A stretch of DNA of 64,000 nt from Omphiscola glabra. Its lineage: Eukaryota > Mollusca > Gastropoda > Lymnaeidae. Below, one piece after another: positions 31,636 through 43,250 of this stretch. The position numbers and the translations under genes are program-made. The notes below the pieces were generated by a model. That model worked only from the letters and a program-made list of their open reading frames with translations, was not told where the DNA came from and made no database searches. How positions within the stretch are numbered: the stretch's first letter is position 1; each line of letters opens with the position of its first letter. The stretch lies in assembly GCA_964017045.1 (NCBI GenBank), contig OZ024802.1, positions 32,135,718 to 32,199,717 of the forward strand, written 5' to 3'.

Positions 31636-33180
31636 AGTTTCTGGATTTTACCATATTGTTAAAAGAAAACGGATCAATCACATCTGCCTACTACAAACCC
31701 ACAGATAATCATAGCTACCTATTGTATTGACCCTCCGACCCCAAATCGTAAAAAAGACTCTATACCTTTCTCACAACTTCTCAGACTACGCCGCCTCTGA
31801 CAGTTTGGTGAAGACATTTTAGAAAGGGCTATTGAAATCATGGACTTCTTCCACTCCAGACCTTATCTTGAAACTTCTCTTGTCTCGGCACTCAATCGTA
31901 TGAAAACTATCACACGGAATGATGCTTTCAAACATCTTCCAAACAAAAATGAAGATTGAACAAAAGTCATACTAAAACTAGCACCCTTAAAATTTGATGG
32001 TCGAAAAATATCCTAAAGAATCGACACATATGTCTTGCTGATCCTGACATTAATAGGGTATTCTCACCCCTCCACTAACCGGGTATTCTCATCCCCTCCA
32101 CTAACCAGGTATTCTCATCCCCTCCACTAACAGGGTATTCTCATCCCCTCCACTAACAGGGTATTACCATCCCCCCACTAACAGGTATTCTCATCCCCTC
32201 CACTAACAGGGTATTCTCATCCCCTCCAGTAACAAGGTATTCTTATATCCTCCACTAACAGGGTATTCTCATCGCTTCCACTAACAGTTTATTCTCATCC
32301 CCTTCACTAATAGGGTATTCTCATTCCCTCCACTTATTGTCTTCAGACGGGACAAAAATTTTGATGACCTTCCGGTTCACAGTCGCCTTCGAGCTGACCC
32401 ATCTAATGTTGGGACAAAACCATGTGCAGGAAGCATTTGTAGGACTCGTCCCTATACACTCCAAACCAAAAACATTAGCCTCACTATAGGTTCCTCTACC
32501 ACTAAACGTGGTTTCACATGCGTTAGTGGTAATGTGTATATGTGTTTGTGTGTAGTAGATATCATTCTAGTTACATAAGCGAAACTGGAGAAGATTGGCA
32601 AATAGGTTCATTGAACATCTTCGAGATATTGAACAAGGTAAACTTTCTCAAGTTTCTTCACATTTCAACAGAGAGGAAAATAAAGGTGCATTAGATGTAT
32701 CCACCACGGCACTGATTTCCTGTACCGACACACCAGAAAGAATTAAAATGGAAAAAACATTTTTCAGCTTTTAGGCAGTGTAAATGAAATAGTAGAAAAA
32801 GGTATGTTGAAGCTTGAATCAATAGACAGGACAACAAGCTGTGAACGTTTCGACTTAGAGCCTTTTTCAGCGAACAGGACAAATAAATTGGAGGATTTAA
32901 CGTAATAAGATAATTATCTTTTATTCTTCCATTATTATCTTTTATTCGGCATAGTAGCACCATATGGAATTAATCAAAAACTCTCCTACTGATGATTATC
33001 AATTTCCCTGTATTTCTTACAAGAAATAAGAAAAGAACTACCGGGAGATTAAGAATAAACTATAAGAAATTTGAAAAGAAATTTTATATATATCCAAAAT
33101 AGTTTGGTTCGATAGGATTTAAGATTTTATTTTTCACAGTAACAATACATACTTTATTCCTTTACTTTTTGTAATCTCCT
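31636..33180 (+). pseudogene. Decayed Penelope-like element: RT C-terminus and GIY-YIG endonuclease remnant
   Basis: Penelope-like elements encode a telomerase-related reverse transcriptase fused to a GIY-YIG nuclease. In one frame 31636 onward reads FLDFTILLKENGSITSAYYK followed by PTDNHSYLLY, a hallmark of the RT C-terminal region. Further blocks are DFFHSRPYL...ALNRMKTITRNDAFKH (about 31840-31935), FRRDKNFDDLPVHSRLR (about 32345-32395) and CAGSICRTRPY (about 32427-32455). The nuclease remnant follows: SYISETG near 32570-32590 in place of YIGETG, a frameshift, then RLANRFIEHLRDIEQGK (about 32594-32643). The C-terminal ISCTDTPERIKMEK block lies at about 32715-32755. Stops and frameshifts are frequent, so the copy is dead. 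An internal minisatellite sits at 32051-32335. Confidence 0.88.
32051..32335 (+). repeat. Minisatellite, 26-bp unit, about 11 copies, inside the Penelope-like ORF
   Basis: The unit contains CTAACAGGGTATTCTCATCC followed by CCTCCA. The first unit is the element's own sequence (TAATAGGGTATTCTCACCCC, coding NRVFSPL). The last runs into ...TCCACTTATTGTCTTCAGA, the next codons of the element. The array therefore expanded from the ORF. Confidence 0.88.
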
Positions 33181-33194
33181 AGACGAAACGTTCC
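33172..33194 (+). ncRNA. Hammerhead-like 3' half at the Penelope-like element end
   Basis: ATCTCCTAGACGAAACGTTC contains a possible helix II (TCT with AGA) followed by the GAAAC box (33185-33189) and CGTT, as in Penelope-type hammerheads. The CTGATGA box is not preserved just upstream, so this is a relic. Confidence 0.4.
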
Positions 33195-34733
33195 TATTTT
33201 ATTGACCTGTCTGCTGTGGAAGGCTCTTAGTTGAAACGTTCCTATTTTATTGACCTGTCTGCTGTGGAAGGCTCTTAGTTGAAACGTTCCTATTTTATTG
33301 ACATGTCTGCTGTGGAAGGCTCTTAGTTGAAACGTTCCTATTTTATTGACCTGTCTGCTGTGGAAGGCTCTTAGTTGAAACGTTCCTATTTTATTGACCT
33401 GTCTGCTGTGGAAAGCTCTTAGTTGAAAAGTTCCTATTTTATTGACCTGTCTGCTGTGGTAGGCTCTTAGTTAAAACGTTCCTATTTTAATGACCTGTCT
33501 GCAGTGGAAGGCTCTTAGTTGAAACGTTCCTATTTTATTGACCTGTCTGCTGTGGAAGGCTCTTAGTTGAAACGTTCCAATTTTAATGACCTGTCTGCTG
33601 TGGAAGGCTCTTAGTTGAAACGTTCCTATTTTATTGACCTGTCTGCTGTGGAAGGCTCTTAGTTGAAACGTTCCTATTTTATTGACCTGTCTGCTGTGGA
33701 AAGCTCTTAGTTGAAACGTTCCTATTTTATTGACCTGTCTGCTGTGGAAGGCTCTTAGTTGAAACGTTCCTATTTTATTGACCTGTCTGCTGTGGAAGGC
33801 TCTTAGTTGAAACGTTCCTATTTTATTGACCTGTCTGCTGTGGAAGGCTCTTAGTTGAAACGTTCCTATTTTATTGACCTGTCTGCTGTGGAAGGCTCTT
33901 AGTTGAAACGTTCCTATTTTATTGACCTGTCTGCTGTGGAAGGCTCTTAGTTGAAACGTTCCTATTTTATTGACCTGTCTGCTGTGGAAGGCTCTTAGTT
34001 GAAACGTTCCTATTTTATTGACCTGTCTGCTGTGGAAGGCTCTTAGTTGAAATGTTCCTATTTTATTGACCTGTCTGCTGTGGAAGGCTCTTAGTTGAAA
34101 CGTTCCTATTTTATTGACCTGTCTGCTGTGGAAGGCTCTTAGTTGAAACGTTCCTATTTTATTGACCTGTCTGCTGTGGAAGGCTCTTAGTTGAAACGTT
34201 CCTATTTTATTGACCTGTCTGCTGTGGAAGGCTCTTAGTTGAAACGTTCCTATTTTATTGACCTGTCTGCTGTGGAAGGCTCTTAGTTGAAACGTTCCTA
34301 TTTTATTGACCTGTCTGCTGTGGAAAGCTCTTAATTGAAACGTTCCTATTTTATTGACCTGTCTGCTGTGGAAGGCTCTTAGTTGAAACGTTCCTATTTT
34401 ATTGACCTGTCTGCTGTGGAAAGCTCTTAGTTGAAACGTTCCTATTTTATTGACCTGTCTGCTGTGGAAGGCTCTTAGTTGAAACGTTCCTATTTTATTG
34501 ACCTGTCTGCTGTGGAAAGCTCTTAGTTGAAACGTTCCTATTTTATTGACCTGTCTGCTGTGGAAAGCTCTTAGTTGAAACGTTCCTATTTTATTGACCT
34601 GTCTGCTGTGGAAAGCTCTTAGTTGAAACGTTCCTATTTTATTGACCTGTCTGCTGTGGAAAGCTCTTAATTGAAACGTTCCTATTTTATTGACCTGTCT
34701 TCTGTGGAAAGCTCTTAGTTGAAACTTTCCTAT
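33180..34733 (+). repeat. Minisatellite, 48-bp unit, about 32 copies
   Basis: The unit contains GAAACGTTCCTATTTTATTG, ACCTGTCTGCTGTGGAAGGC and TCTTAGTT. It begins exactly at the GAAACGTT of the Penelope-like element's hammerhead relic, so the array probably grew from the element's 3' end. Units are very uniform (GGAAAGC/GGAAGGC is the main variation). Confidence 0.96.
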
Positions 34734-34840
34734 CTTTTTGTCTTGTCTTTTGATTCAAGCTTCCACAAACATTGATCTACTATTTCCTTCACACAGTGCG
34801 AACGCAGTCCTTCATTTATTATATTTTAATTATGGGGCAA
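34734..34840. other. Short spacer between arrays
   Basis: About 100 bases of AT-rich sequence, possibly the far end of the Penelope-like copy. Confidence 0.4.
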
Positions 34841-36958
34841 ATCCCTAACATAAGTGAACTTAACTAGTGGTAGAATCCCTAACATAAGTGAACTTAACTA
34901 GGGGTAGCTTCCCTAACATAAGTGAACATAACTAGGGGTAGAATCCCTAACATAAGTGAACTTAACTAGGGGTAGCTTCCCTAACATAAGTGAACATAAC
35001 TAGGGGTAGAATCCCTAACATAAGTGAACTTAACTAGGGGTAGTATCCCTAACATAAGGGAAATTAACTAGGGGTAGTATCCCTAACATAAGTGAACTTA
35101 ACTAGGGGTAGTATCCCTAACATAAGTGAACTTAACCATGGGTAGTATCCCTAACATAAGTGAACTTAACTAGGGGTAGTATCCCTAACATAAGTGAACT
35201 TAACTAGTGGTAGTATCCCTAACATAAGTGAACTTAACTAGGGGTAGTATCCCTAACATAAGTGAACTTAACTAGGGGTAATATCCCTAACATAAGGGAA
35301 ATTAACTAGGGGTAGTATCCCTAACATAAATGAACTTAACTAGGGGTAGTATCCCTAACATAAGTGAACTTAACTAGGGGTAGTATTCCTAACATAAGTG
35401 AACTTAACTAGGGGTAGTATCCCTAACATAAGGGAAATTAACTAGGGGTAGTATCCCTAACATAAGTGAACTTAACTAGGGGTAGTATCCCTAACATAAG
35501 TGAACTTAACTAGGGGTAGTATCCCTAACATAAGTGAACTTAACTAGGGGTAGTATCCCTAACATAAGTGAACTTAACTAGGGGTAGTATCCCTAACATA
35601 AGTGAACTTAACTAGTGGTAGTATCCCTAACATAAGTGAACTTAACTAGGGGTAGTATCCCTAACATAAGTGAACTTAACTAGGGGTAGAATCCCTAACA
35701 TAAGTGAACTTAACTAGGGGTAGTATCCCTAACATAAGTGAACTTAACTAGTGGTAGTATCCCTAACATAAGTGAACTTACCTAGGGGTAGTATCCCTAA
35801 CATAAGTGAACTTAACTATGGGTAGTATCCCTAACATAAGTGAACTTAACTAGGGGTAGAATCCCTAACATAAGTGAACTTAACTAGGGGTAGTATCCCT
35901 AACATAAGTGAACTTAACTAGTGGTAGTATCCTTAACATAAGTGAACTTAACTAGGGGTAGTATCCCTAACATAAGTGAACTTAACTAGTGGTAGTATCC
36001 CTAACATAAGTGAACTTAACTAGGGGTAGTATCCCTAACATAAGTGAACTTAACTAGTGGTAGTATCCCTAACATAAGTGAACTTAACTAGGGGTAGTAT
36101 CCCTAACATAAGTGAACTTAACTAGGGGTAGTATCCCTAACATAAGTGAACTTAACTAGGGGTAGAATCCCTAACATAAGTGAACTTAACTATTGGTAGT
36201 ATCCCTAACATAAGTGAACTTAACTAGGGGTAGAATCCCTAACATAAGTGAACTTAACTAGGGGTAGTATCCCTAACATAAGTGAACTTAACTAGTGGTA
36301 GTATCCCTAACATAAGTGAACTTAACTAGTGGTAGTATCCCTAACATAAGTGAACTTAACTAGTGGTAGTATCCCTAACATAAGTGAACTTAACTAGGGG
36401 TAGTATCCCTAACATAAGTGAACTTAACTAGGGGTAGTATCCCTAACATAAGTGAACTTAACTAGTGGTAGTATCCCTAACATAAGTGAACTTAACTAGT
36501 GGTAGTATCCCTAACATAAGTGAACTTACCTAGGGGTAGTATCCCTAACATAAGTGAACTTAACTATGGGTAGTATCCCTAACATAAGTGAACTTAACTA
36601 GTGGCAGTATCCCTAACATAAGGGAAATTAACTAGGGGTAGTATCCCTAACATAAGTGAACTTAGCTAGGGGTAGTATCCCTACCATAAGTGAACTTAAC
36701 TAGGTGTAGTATCCCTAAAATAATTGAACTTAACTAGGGGTAGTATCCCTAACATAAGTGAACTTAACTGGTGGTAGTATCCCTACCATAAGTGAACTTA
36801 ACTAGGGGTAGTATCCCTAACATAAGTGAACTTAACTAGTGGTAGTATCCCTAACATAAGTGAACTTAACTAGGGGTAGTATCCCTATCATAAGTGAACT
36901 TAACTAGGTGTAGTATCCTTAAAATAATTGAACTTAACTAGGGGTAGTATCCCTAACA
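34841..36958 (+). repeat. Satellite-like array, 34-bp unit, about 62 copies
   Basis: The unit contains CCTAACATAAGTGAACTTAA followed by CTAGGGGTAGTATC. The main alternates are CTAGTGG, AGAATCC and the AGGGAAATTAAC variant. Stretches of variants repeat in the same order, implying segmental duplications inside the array. The left edge (34841-35000) alternates GAATCC and CTTCCC forms; the right edge is degenerate. Confidence 0.97.
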
Positions 36959-37507
36959 CGAATTGGATCTGAAATAGTGCTTTAGATTCGTGGATATGTT
37001 TTTTTAGATGTACTGATAAATAGTTATAGACCCAATTGAATAAATATGTAATATTATTTTTAGGAACTCTATGTCCACACTTTCCTTAAAAACAAATCAA
37101 AACAGATAAATTCAACTAAATATTATTTAACTAAAATGTGTTTTGCCGTCTGGCCAGCTGTAAAACCAAACAACACAGAAATGATCTTCATAGCGAAAAG
37201 AAATGTCCATCATTGGGCCACTTGGTGAATTGTAAGCAATTTAATCTTTCCGCGCCAGAAGTGGAAAATCTGGCTGCGATGCTCTGCTGCTGTGACAGCC
37301 AACACGCAGAGCTGTTGACAGCTTTGATGAGAAAGTTCGTTTGGTCAGCATGGTATTGGCTCTTGGCCGCTGAGAGGGTTGGGGAGAGTGAGGGATAGAT
37401 CGCTGTTTTATGTGACGTGACCCAATTGAACAGCTCATAGCCAAAATATGATGGTGAGGATGGCTTTACTATAGTGATGGTAAAATGTTATCTCCGAGAT
37501 ATTCGCG
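36959..37507. other. Unique interval with an 86-codon open frame, not assigned
   Basis: The open frame at 37138-37398 (plus) has a Cys-rich stretch (AAMLCCCDSQH) but resembles nothing I recognise and has no supporting signals. Otherwise nothing. Confidence 0.5.
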
Positions 37508-37642
37508 CCCACATAGCCCTACGTAGCCCCACTTAGCCCCACATAACCCACATAACCCACATAGCCAACATAGCCCCACATAGCCCACATAGCCCACATA
37601 GCCCCATATAGCCCACATAGCCCACATAGTCAACATAGCCCA
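37508..37642 (+). repeat. Short-unit array, about 9-10-bp CCCACATAG unit
   Basis: About 14 variants of (C)CCACATAG with one- or two-base indels. Confidence 0.93.
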
Positions 37643-37774
37643 GAAACCATCCCAAGCAAATCTTAGAATGCGGGAATGATATTTTAAACATACTTTACAC
37701 TAATCCTTTCAATTGTAGTCAGGACGAGCTCGCCTCAGATATTCGCTATAGAAAAGTAAGTAAACTTTCTTTAT

Positions 37775-37990
37775 GCACAAAGCCTAGAGTGAACAATTCT
37801 TCATGAAATGTTAGGCACAAAGCCTAGATTGAACAATTCTTCATGAAATGTTAGGCACTTAGCCTAGATTGAACAATTCTTCAAGAAATGTTAGGCACAA
37901 AGCCTAGATTGAACAATTCTTCATGAAATGTTAGGCACAAAGCCTAGATTGAACAATTCTTCATGAAATGTTAGTCACTTAGCCTAGAGT
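37775..37990 (+). repeat. Minisatellite, 40-bp unit, about 5.5 copies
   Basis: The unit contains AGGCACAAAGCCTAGATTGA followed by ACAATTCTTCATGAAATGTT. Two copies read CACTTAGCC. Confidence 0.95.
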
Positions 37991-38185
37991 AAATACTGGT
38001 TGTTAATTCACTTTTATAACTTTGTGTTTTGGTAGGAAAGTTCACTACTTAAATATAGGGGGGGCAGTGTTTTTTTTGGGGGGACGGGGTGGGGGCGGTC
38101 ATCACATTTCGGAACAAGACTAGACATAAACAGGTGCTGCTTCTTACGTCATACCAAGTCAGGTCGACGGTCGGTGAAAATATAA

Positions 38186-38276
38186 ACTTTCTCAGACAAC
38201 CATAAGGTAGATTCTGTACTTTCTCAGACAATCATAAGGTATATTCTGTACTTTCTCAGACAACCATAAGGTAGAT
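38186..38276 (+). repeat. 32-bp minisatellite, left part
   Basis: The unit contains AGATTCTGTACTTTCTCAGA followed by CAACCATAAGGT. About 2.8 copies lie here before interruption by a transposon at 38277. The same family resumes at 41331. Confidence 0.95.
38269..38276. repeat. Probable 8-bp target duplication, left (AGGTAGAT)
   Basis: AGGTAGAT precedes the element and AGATAGAT (41323-41330) follows it, differing at one base. AGGTAGAT is part of the host array unit. Eight bases is the hAT target-duplication length. Confidence 0.75.
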
Positions 38277-41200
38277 CAGTGTTTCTTTCAGAAATTTTCA
38301 CCTGGGGGTGGGGCATTTAAGATTTTCTCGGGGGGGGGGGGCGTAGCTAAGGGGTGGCAGATGGGATATACGTCCCAGGGTGCCAGACTAGTGGTGGGGG
38401 GAATGGGCTTAGATGGTATTAATTGGTTGAAAATAATGGTTTTCAGAGTTGGAAGGGAGCGTAAAAATGAATCTTGTCCCCTGACGCCAAACTCTGTAGA
38501 TACGCCCCTTCTAGTGTCATCGAAATAAGGCGGATGGGGTGGTCCACCCAGGTGTCACTTTTTCTTTACATGCAGATGTAGCATTTTCGGACAATTACAG
38601 AGTTTGTATCGGGTAAGGGGGGACGGAAAATACTTGGCAGCTCTTGGCAGGACTAAAAGTAGCTACGCTACAAGGCAGTGTATCTATTGACACCAAAATC
38701 AGCGATCATTTTCACCGAGAAGTAGGGCTGAAATCGTGGGAGCCGATAAATCTTGATCGGTCGAGGGGTTTTGGGATACTGCTCCCCAGAAAATATTTGA
38801 TTATTTCAAAATCAAGAGGTTTATTTTTGAATATACTTGAATTCGATGTTACCTTATTTAGCCCAGTGCCCTTTATAAACGGAATTCACTCCATTTGAGG
38901 CGTGCCCCAGGGTTATCATTAGGTACAAGCCCATACTGTATCATTGATCAGCGTGAGGAAAGGGGTGCATAATTTAGGACGCTAAAGACAGTCGTACAAA
39001 CTCAAATTGCAGGGATGCATTATTTTGGCGCATACTTCAATTTGTTTCTTTCAGACAATTTTGAGGTGGTATTTCAAATATTCGGGTGGAAAGTGCCATG
39101 ATTATCCATAATAATGACCAAAGACATCTTATATTTCGCACCCACGGGACGTAAACTATATTCATTCTAGTTGTGTCACCCTTGAGGGTACGCATTTGCC
39201 CTAGATTATTCTCGCCCCTTAAATCATTATAGTCCCAAGAAAGTTTGTGATAAATTCAAAATACAAGAATGCATTTTATCAAATATCTAAAAATAGTTTT
39301 GCAACATTCTACACTTAATTGGAAAGCAACGGAAGAAATCCTTGTTACAAAATGTAGGTGTCACTTACCTTTAACTTTATGGTGCGCGCCCAGCAACCCC
39401 TTCGATTGCAGGGTGCCTCGAATATTTTAGGGGCTTAAAGATGTGATGGGGATATTTTATTAATTATTATCTTTCCATGCAGGTTTGGCAAAACGGAAAT
39501 GGCTTGACCTGCTTGTCTTTTGCAAAAAAATAATTATTAAAAAATAATTATGTAACTAAAAATAGTTATGTGGCTTTAATTTTTTATTTACATTATTATT
39601 GGAGAATAAATGAATGAATTTTCAAAAAACAAAATTTAGTTAAAAAGGATTCCATCACTAAAAAGCGCTGCAAACAATATTTTATATGTTGTACGCAATT
39701 GGAAAGAACAAACTTACTTATAATTATAATGCTTAGACTACATATCTAAATATTTCCTAATTTTAACGGAGTCAAAAAGAAAAAAAAAGGTTTATTAGAA
39801 AGGTCTATACATTTTTTGGGGTTTTGAAAACTGTTCATTTTTATAAATTGTCTATGAATGGCATAACTATTTTAAGAAGACATGAGTTGTTTACAGAAGA
39901 CATTATATTTACTAATGTGTGATCTTATCTTAGAGAAATTCGTATGCAAATAAAGTAAAAATTTCCCAATATTCAGTGGATTGAAAATTTAATTTGGAAT
40001 TTCAAACTACTATAACTTTCTTAAATTGCCTCTACGCCATACTTAAAAATATGTTTATCTAAATACAAAGAATATATTTTAAATTGACGAATTAGTCATA
40101 AGAATTTTTTTAAACACGTACCCAAAAAAAAGAATTGGCATGATAATCGAAAGTTCACAAATTTTTTTTTTTAGCTTTCTACTAGATTCTCATCTAAAAA
40201 AAAATAATAATAATATAAACAAAATGAGTGCAATGCCAATGGATGGGGCACTTTGTTTGTTATCCCGACATTACAAAAAGAAAAGCAGTTGGGAAGTTAA
40301 TAAAAATAAATATCGGCTTAGTATGAAAAAAAAATCTGTTATTCAGAAACTTTGTAACAAAAGTAGCACATTGAAAGAAAACAAAAACGCTTTGGATTTT
40401 TTAATAATATTTGATGAAAAGTGCAGTATTTGTATGTGCACTTTCAATTTTATAATTAGAAGAATAAGCTAAATGTCATCATACAATTTATAATTAACAC
40501 ATATCCTTATTTTTAATCATGCTTTTACGATGAGCTATAACTTGAAAACAGATTGCACTTTTATGTATGTAATGTATTTTAATACATTTTCATTAAAGTC
40601 ATTTCACTTGTCAGTTGCAAAAAATAAATAAATAAAAATAGCCATATATGCGAACATCAGGAAGTAAGACTGGAACGGTCAGTGCTATTTTTATAACCAA
40701 ATACTATAACTTGATTAGCCTTAAATATACGGATTATCATATATATCGAGCCTAGCGATATTTTATAGATTCCACTAATTGTAATCAGTTAAAGGCAGCA
40801 GTTACTATGCTTTTCAAAACTCGTTTAAAATGAAAATTTTGTCATAAAAGGATTGTTCACGTTTGATACTTAGTGAGAACTCTATTCAAAGTACAGAACT
40901 TAAAATTGAAGCATGTGTAGTTTAATATAGTGTTATTTAAGTCTTTAAAGTTGCGAGTTGCAAAAAATAATTAAAAAAAAAATATAGATAAATGCGAACG
41001 GGAAGTAACATTTCCAATCATATTCGGGCCAGGAGTATTTTCGAAACATTGCGATATTTATAATCGAATAATGTAAGCTTCTAAGAAGATTTGTCTTAAA
41101 TATACGGATCATCAAATATATCGAGCGTAGCGATATTTCATAGATTCTACTAATTGTAATCGGTTAAAGGCGTCAGATTGATTTCTTTTTAGACTGTTTA

Positions 41201-41322
41201 AAATGACAATTTAACCGTTTTTAATTAATCGTTCTATTGTTTTTACCCATTCTGCTCCGGGGGCACTTGACTTTCCCCGGGGGCTTAATGCCCCTCAGGA
41301 GAGATGCCTGAAAGAAACCCTG
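38277..41322. mobile_element. hAT-like DNA transposon, 3046 bp, apparently non-autonomous
   Basis: The left end reads CAGTGTTTCTTTCAG and the right end, reverse complemented, reads CAGGGTTTCTTTCAG: 15-base terminal inverted repeats with one mismatch, starting CAGNG as in many hAT elements. The flanks carry a near-perfect 8-bp duplication, and the same 32-bp minisatellite continues on both sides. No transposase is recognisable: the longest open frame (40140-40472, plus, 110 codons, Lys/Asn-rich) shows no zinc finger or hAT dimerisation block. The interior is AT-rich, with G-rich subterminal runs (38328-38400, 41252-41285). It could be an internally diverged autonomous copy. Confidence 0.82.
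40615..41195 (+). repeat. Internal duplication in the hAT-like element
   Basis: The blocks GTTGCAAAAAATAA, TTAAATATACGGAT.ATCA, ATATATCGAGC.TAGCGATAT and CTAATTGTAATC.GTTAAAGGC occur in the same order at about 40615-40800 and 40958-41180. The offset is about 340-370 bases. Confidence 0.8.
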
Positions 41323-41330
41323 AGATAGAT

Positions 41331-41540
41331 TCTGTACTTTCTCAGACAACCATAAGGTATATTCTGTACTTTCTCAGACAACCATAAGGTAGATTCTGTA
41401 CTTTCTCAGACAACCATAAGGTAGATTCTGTACTTTCTCAGACAACCATAAGTAGATTCTGTACTCTCTCAGACAACCATAAGGTAGATTCTGTACTTTC
41501 TCAGACAACCATAAGGTAGATTCTGTACTTTCTCAGACGA
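41331..41540 (+). repeat. 32-bp minisatellite, right part
   Basis: About 6.5 copies of the unit interrupted at 38276; one copy lacks a G. Confidence 0.95.
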
Positions 41541-41884
41541 TGTTCTGTTTGTCATGGATAAAAAATCTCGGCAATGCGGACAAATTACCATTTTGGAGAT
41601 TTGGACAGGCCATTCTTGTGTCAAGGTCAATCTTGTGTCAAGGTCAATCTTGTGTTATAATGTTGCATAGTATGTCACTATCTTGTATTTTGCATTTTCT
41701 TTGCGATGTAATCTTGGTGTTTGTGATATAATTTTAGAGTTATTGATGTGTGTGTTTTCGTGGAACGTTATGTGATGTATTCTACTGTGTGTTGCATTGT
41801 GTGATGTGTTCTACTGTATTTTGCATTGTATGATGTGTTCTACTGTGTTTTGCAATGTGCTTGGTTACTTTGTACTCTATGCCA
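41541..41884 (+). repeat. Spacer with two small direct-repeat groups
   Basis: CAATCTTGTGTCAAGGT-type units occur three times near 41610-41660. A roughly 29-bp unit containing GATGTGTTCTACTGTGTTTT and GCATTGTG occurs about 3.5 times at about 41770-41870. Confidence 0.75.
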
Positions 41885-43250
41885 GAGGTAGAGGAGGTCA
41901 GTGGTAGACGAGGTCAGTGGTAGACGCGGCCAGTGGCAGATGAGGCCAGTGGTAGACGAGGCCAGTGGTAGACAAGGCCAGTTGCAGACGAGGCAAGAGG
42001 TAAAAGAGGCCAGTGGTAGACAAGGCCAGTGGCAGATGAGGCCAGTGGCAGACGAGGCCAGTGATAGACAAGGCCAGTTGCAGACGAGACAAGAGGTAGA
42101 CGAGGCCAGTGGTAGACAAGGCCAGTGGCAGATGATGCCAGTGGCAGACGAGGCCAGTGGTAGACAAGGCCAGTTGCAGACGAGGCAAGCGGTAGACAAG
42201 GCCAGTGGTAGACAAGGCCAGTGGCAGATGAGGCCAGTGGCAGACGAGGCCAGTGGTAGACAAGGCCAGTTGCAGACGAGGTCAGTGGTAGACGAGGCCA
42301 GTGGCAGATGAGGCCAGTGGCAGACGAGGCCAGTGGTAGACAAGGCCAGTTGCAGACGAGGCAAGAGGTAGACGAGGCCAGTGGTAGACAAGGCCAGTGG
42401 CAGACGAGACAAGAGGTAGACTAGGCCAGTGGCAGACGAGACAAGATGTAGACGATGCCAGTGGTAGACAAGACCAGTGGCAGACGAGGCAAGAGGTAGA
42501 CGATGCCAGTGGTAGACGAGGCCAGTGGCAGACGAGACAAGAGGTAGAAGAGGCCAGTGGTAGACAAGACCAGTGGCAGACGAGACAAGAGGTAGACGAG
42601 GCCAGTGGCAGACGAGACAAGAGGTAGACGAGGCCAGTGGCAGACGAGTCAAGATGTAGACAAGGCCAGCGGCAGACGAGACAAGAGGTAGAAGAGGCCA
42701 GTGGTAGACAAGACCAGTGGCCAACGAGACAAGAGGTAGACGAGGCCCGTGGTAGACGAGGCCCGTGGTAGACGAGGCCCGTGGTAGACGAGGCCAGTGG
42801 TAGACGAGGCCAGTGGTAGACGAGGCCAGTGGCAGACGAGACAAGAGGTAGACGAGGCCCGTGGTAGACGAGGCCCGTGGTAGACGAGGCCCGTGGTAGA
42901 CGAGACAAGAGGTAGACGAGGCCAGTGGCAGACGAGACAAGAGGTAGACGAGGCCAGTGGTAGACGAGGCCCGTGGTAGACGAGGCCCGTGGTAGACGAG
43001 GCCCGTGGTAGACGAGGCCCGTGGTAGACGAGGCCAGTGGTAGACAAGGCCCGTGGTAGACGAGGCCCGTGGTAGACGAGGCCAGTGGTAGACGAGGCCA
43101 GTGGTAGACGAGGCCAGTGGTAGACAAGGCCAGTGGTAGACGAGGCCAGTGGTAGACGAGGCCAGTGGTAGACGAGGCCGTTGTAGACGAGGCCAGTGGT
43201 AGACGAGGCCAGTGGTAGACAAGGCCAGTGGTAGACGAGGCCAGTGGTTA
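41885..43250 (+). repeat. Minisatellite, 16-bp unit, about 85 copies
   Basis: The unit is GAGGCCAGTGGTAGAC. Variants CAGTGGCAGAC, CAGTTGCAGAC, GACAAGAGGTAGAC and GCCCGTGGTAGAC occur in recurring orders (for example, GACAAGAGGTAGACGAGGCC after each CAGTGGCAGAC), so there is a higher-order structure. Three units make 48 bases, hence long open frames on both strands (LPLASSTTGLVYHWPR). Confidence 0.96.

Noticed and set aside
33180..34733. Complete hammerhead ribozyme in each 48-bp unit
   Set aside because: The GAAAC box is present, but the other core box reads CTGCTGT instead of CTGATGA and no adjacent helix II forms, so only a relic can be claimed.
37138..37398. 86-codon open frame with a Cys-rich stretch
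   Set aside because: No known motif, and the opposite strand is open too; kept only as part of an unassigned interval.
40140..40472. 110-codon frame inside the hAT-like element as a transposase fragment
   Set aside because: Lys/Asn-rich low complexity caused by AT-rich DNA; no BED finger, catalytic block or dimerisation motif.
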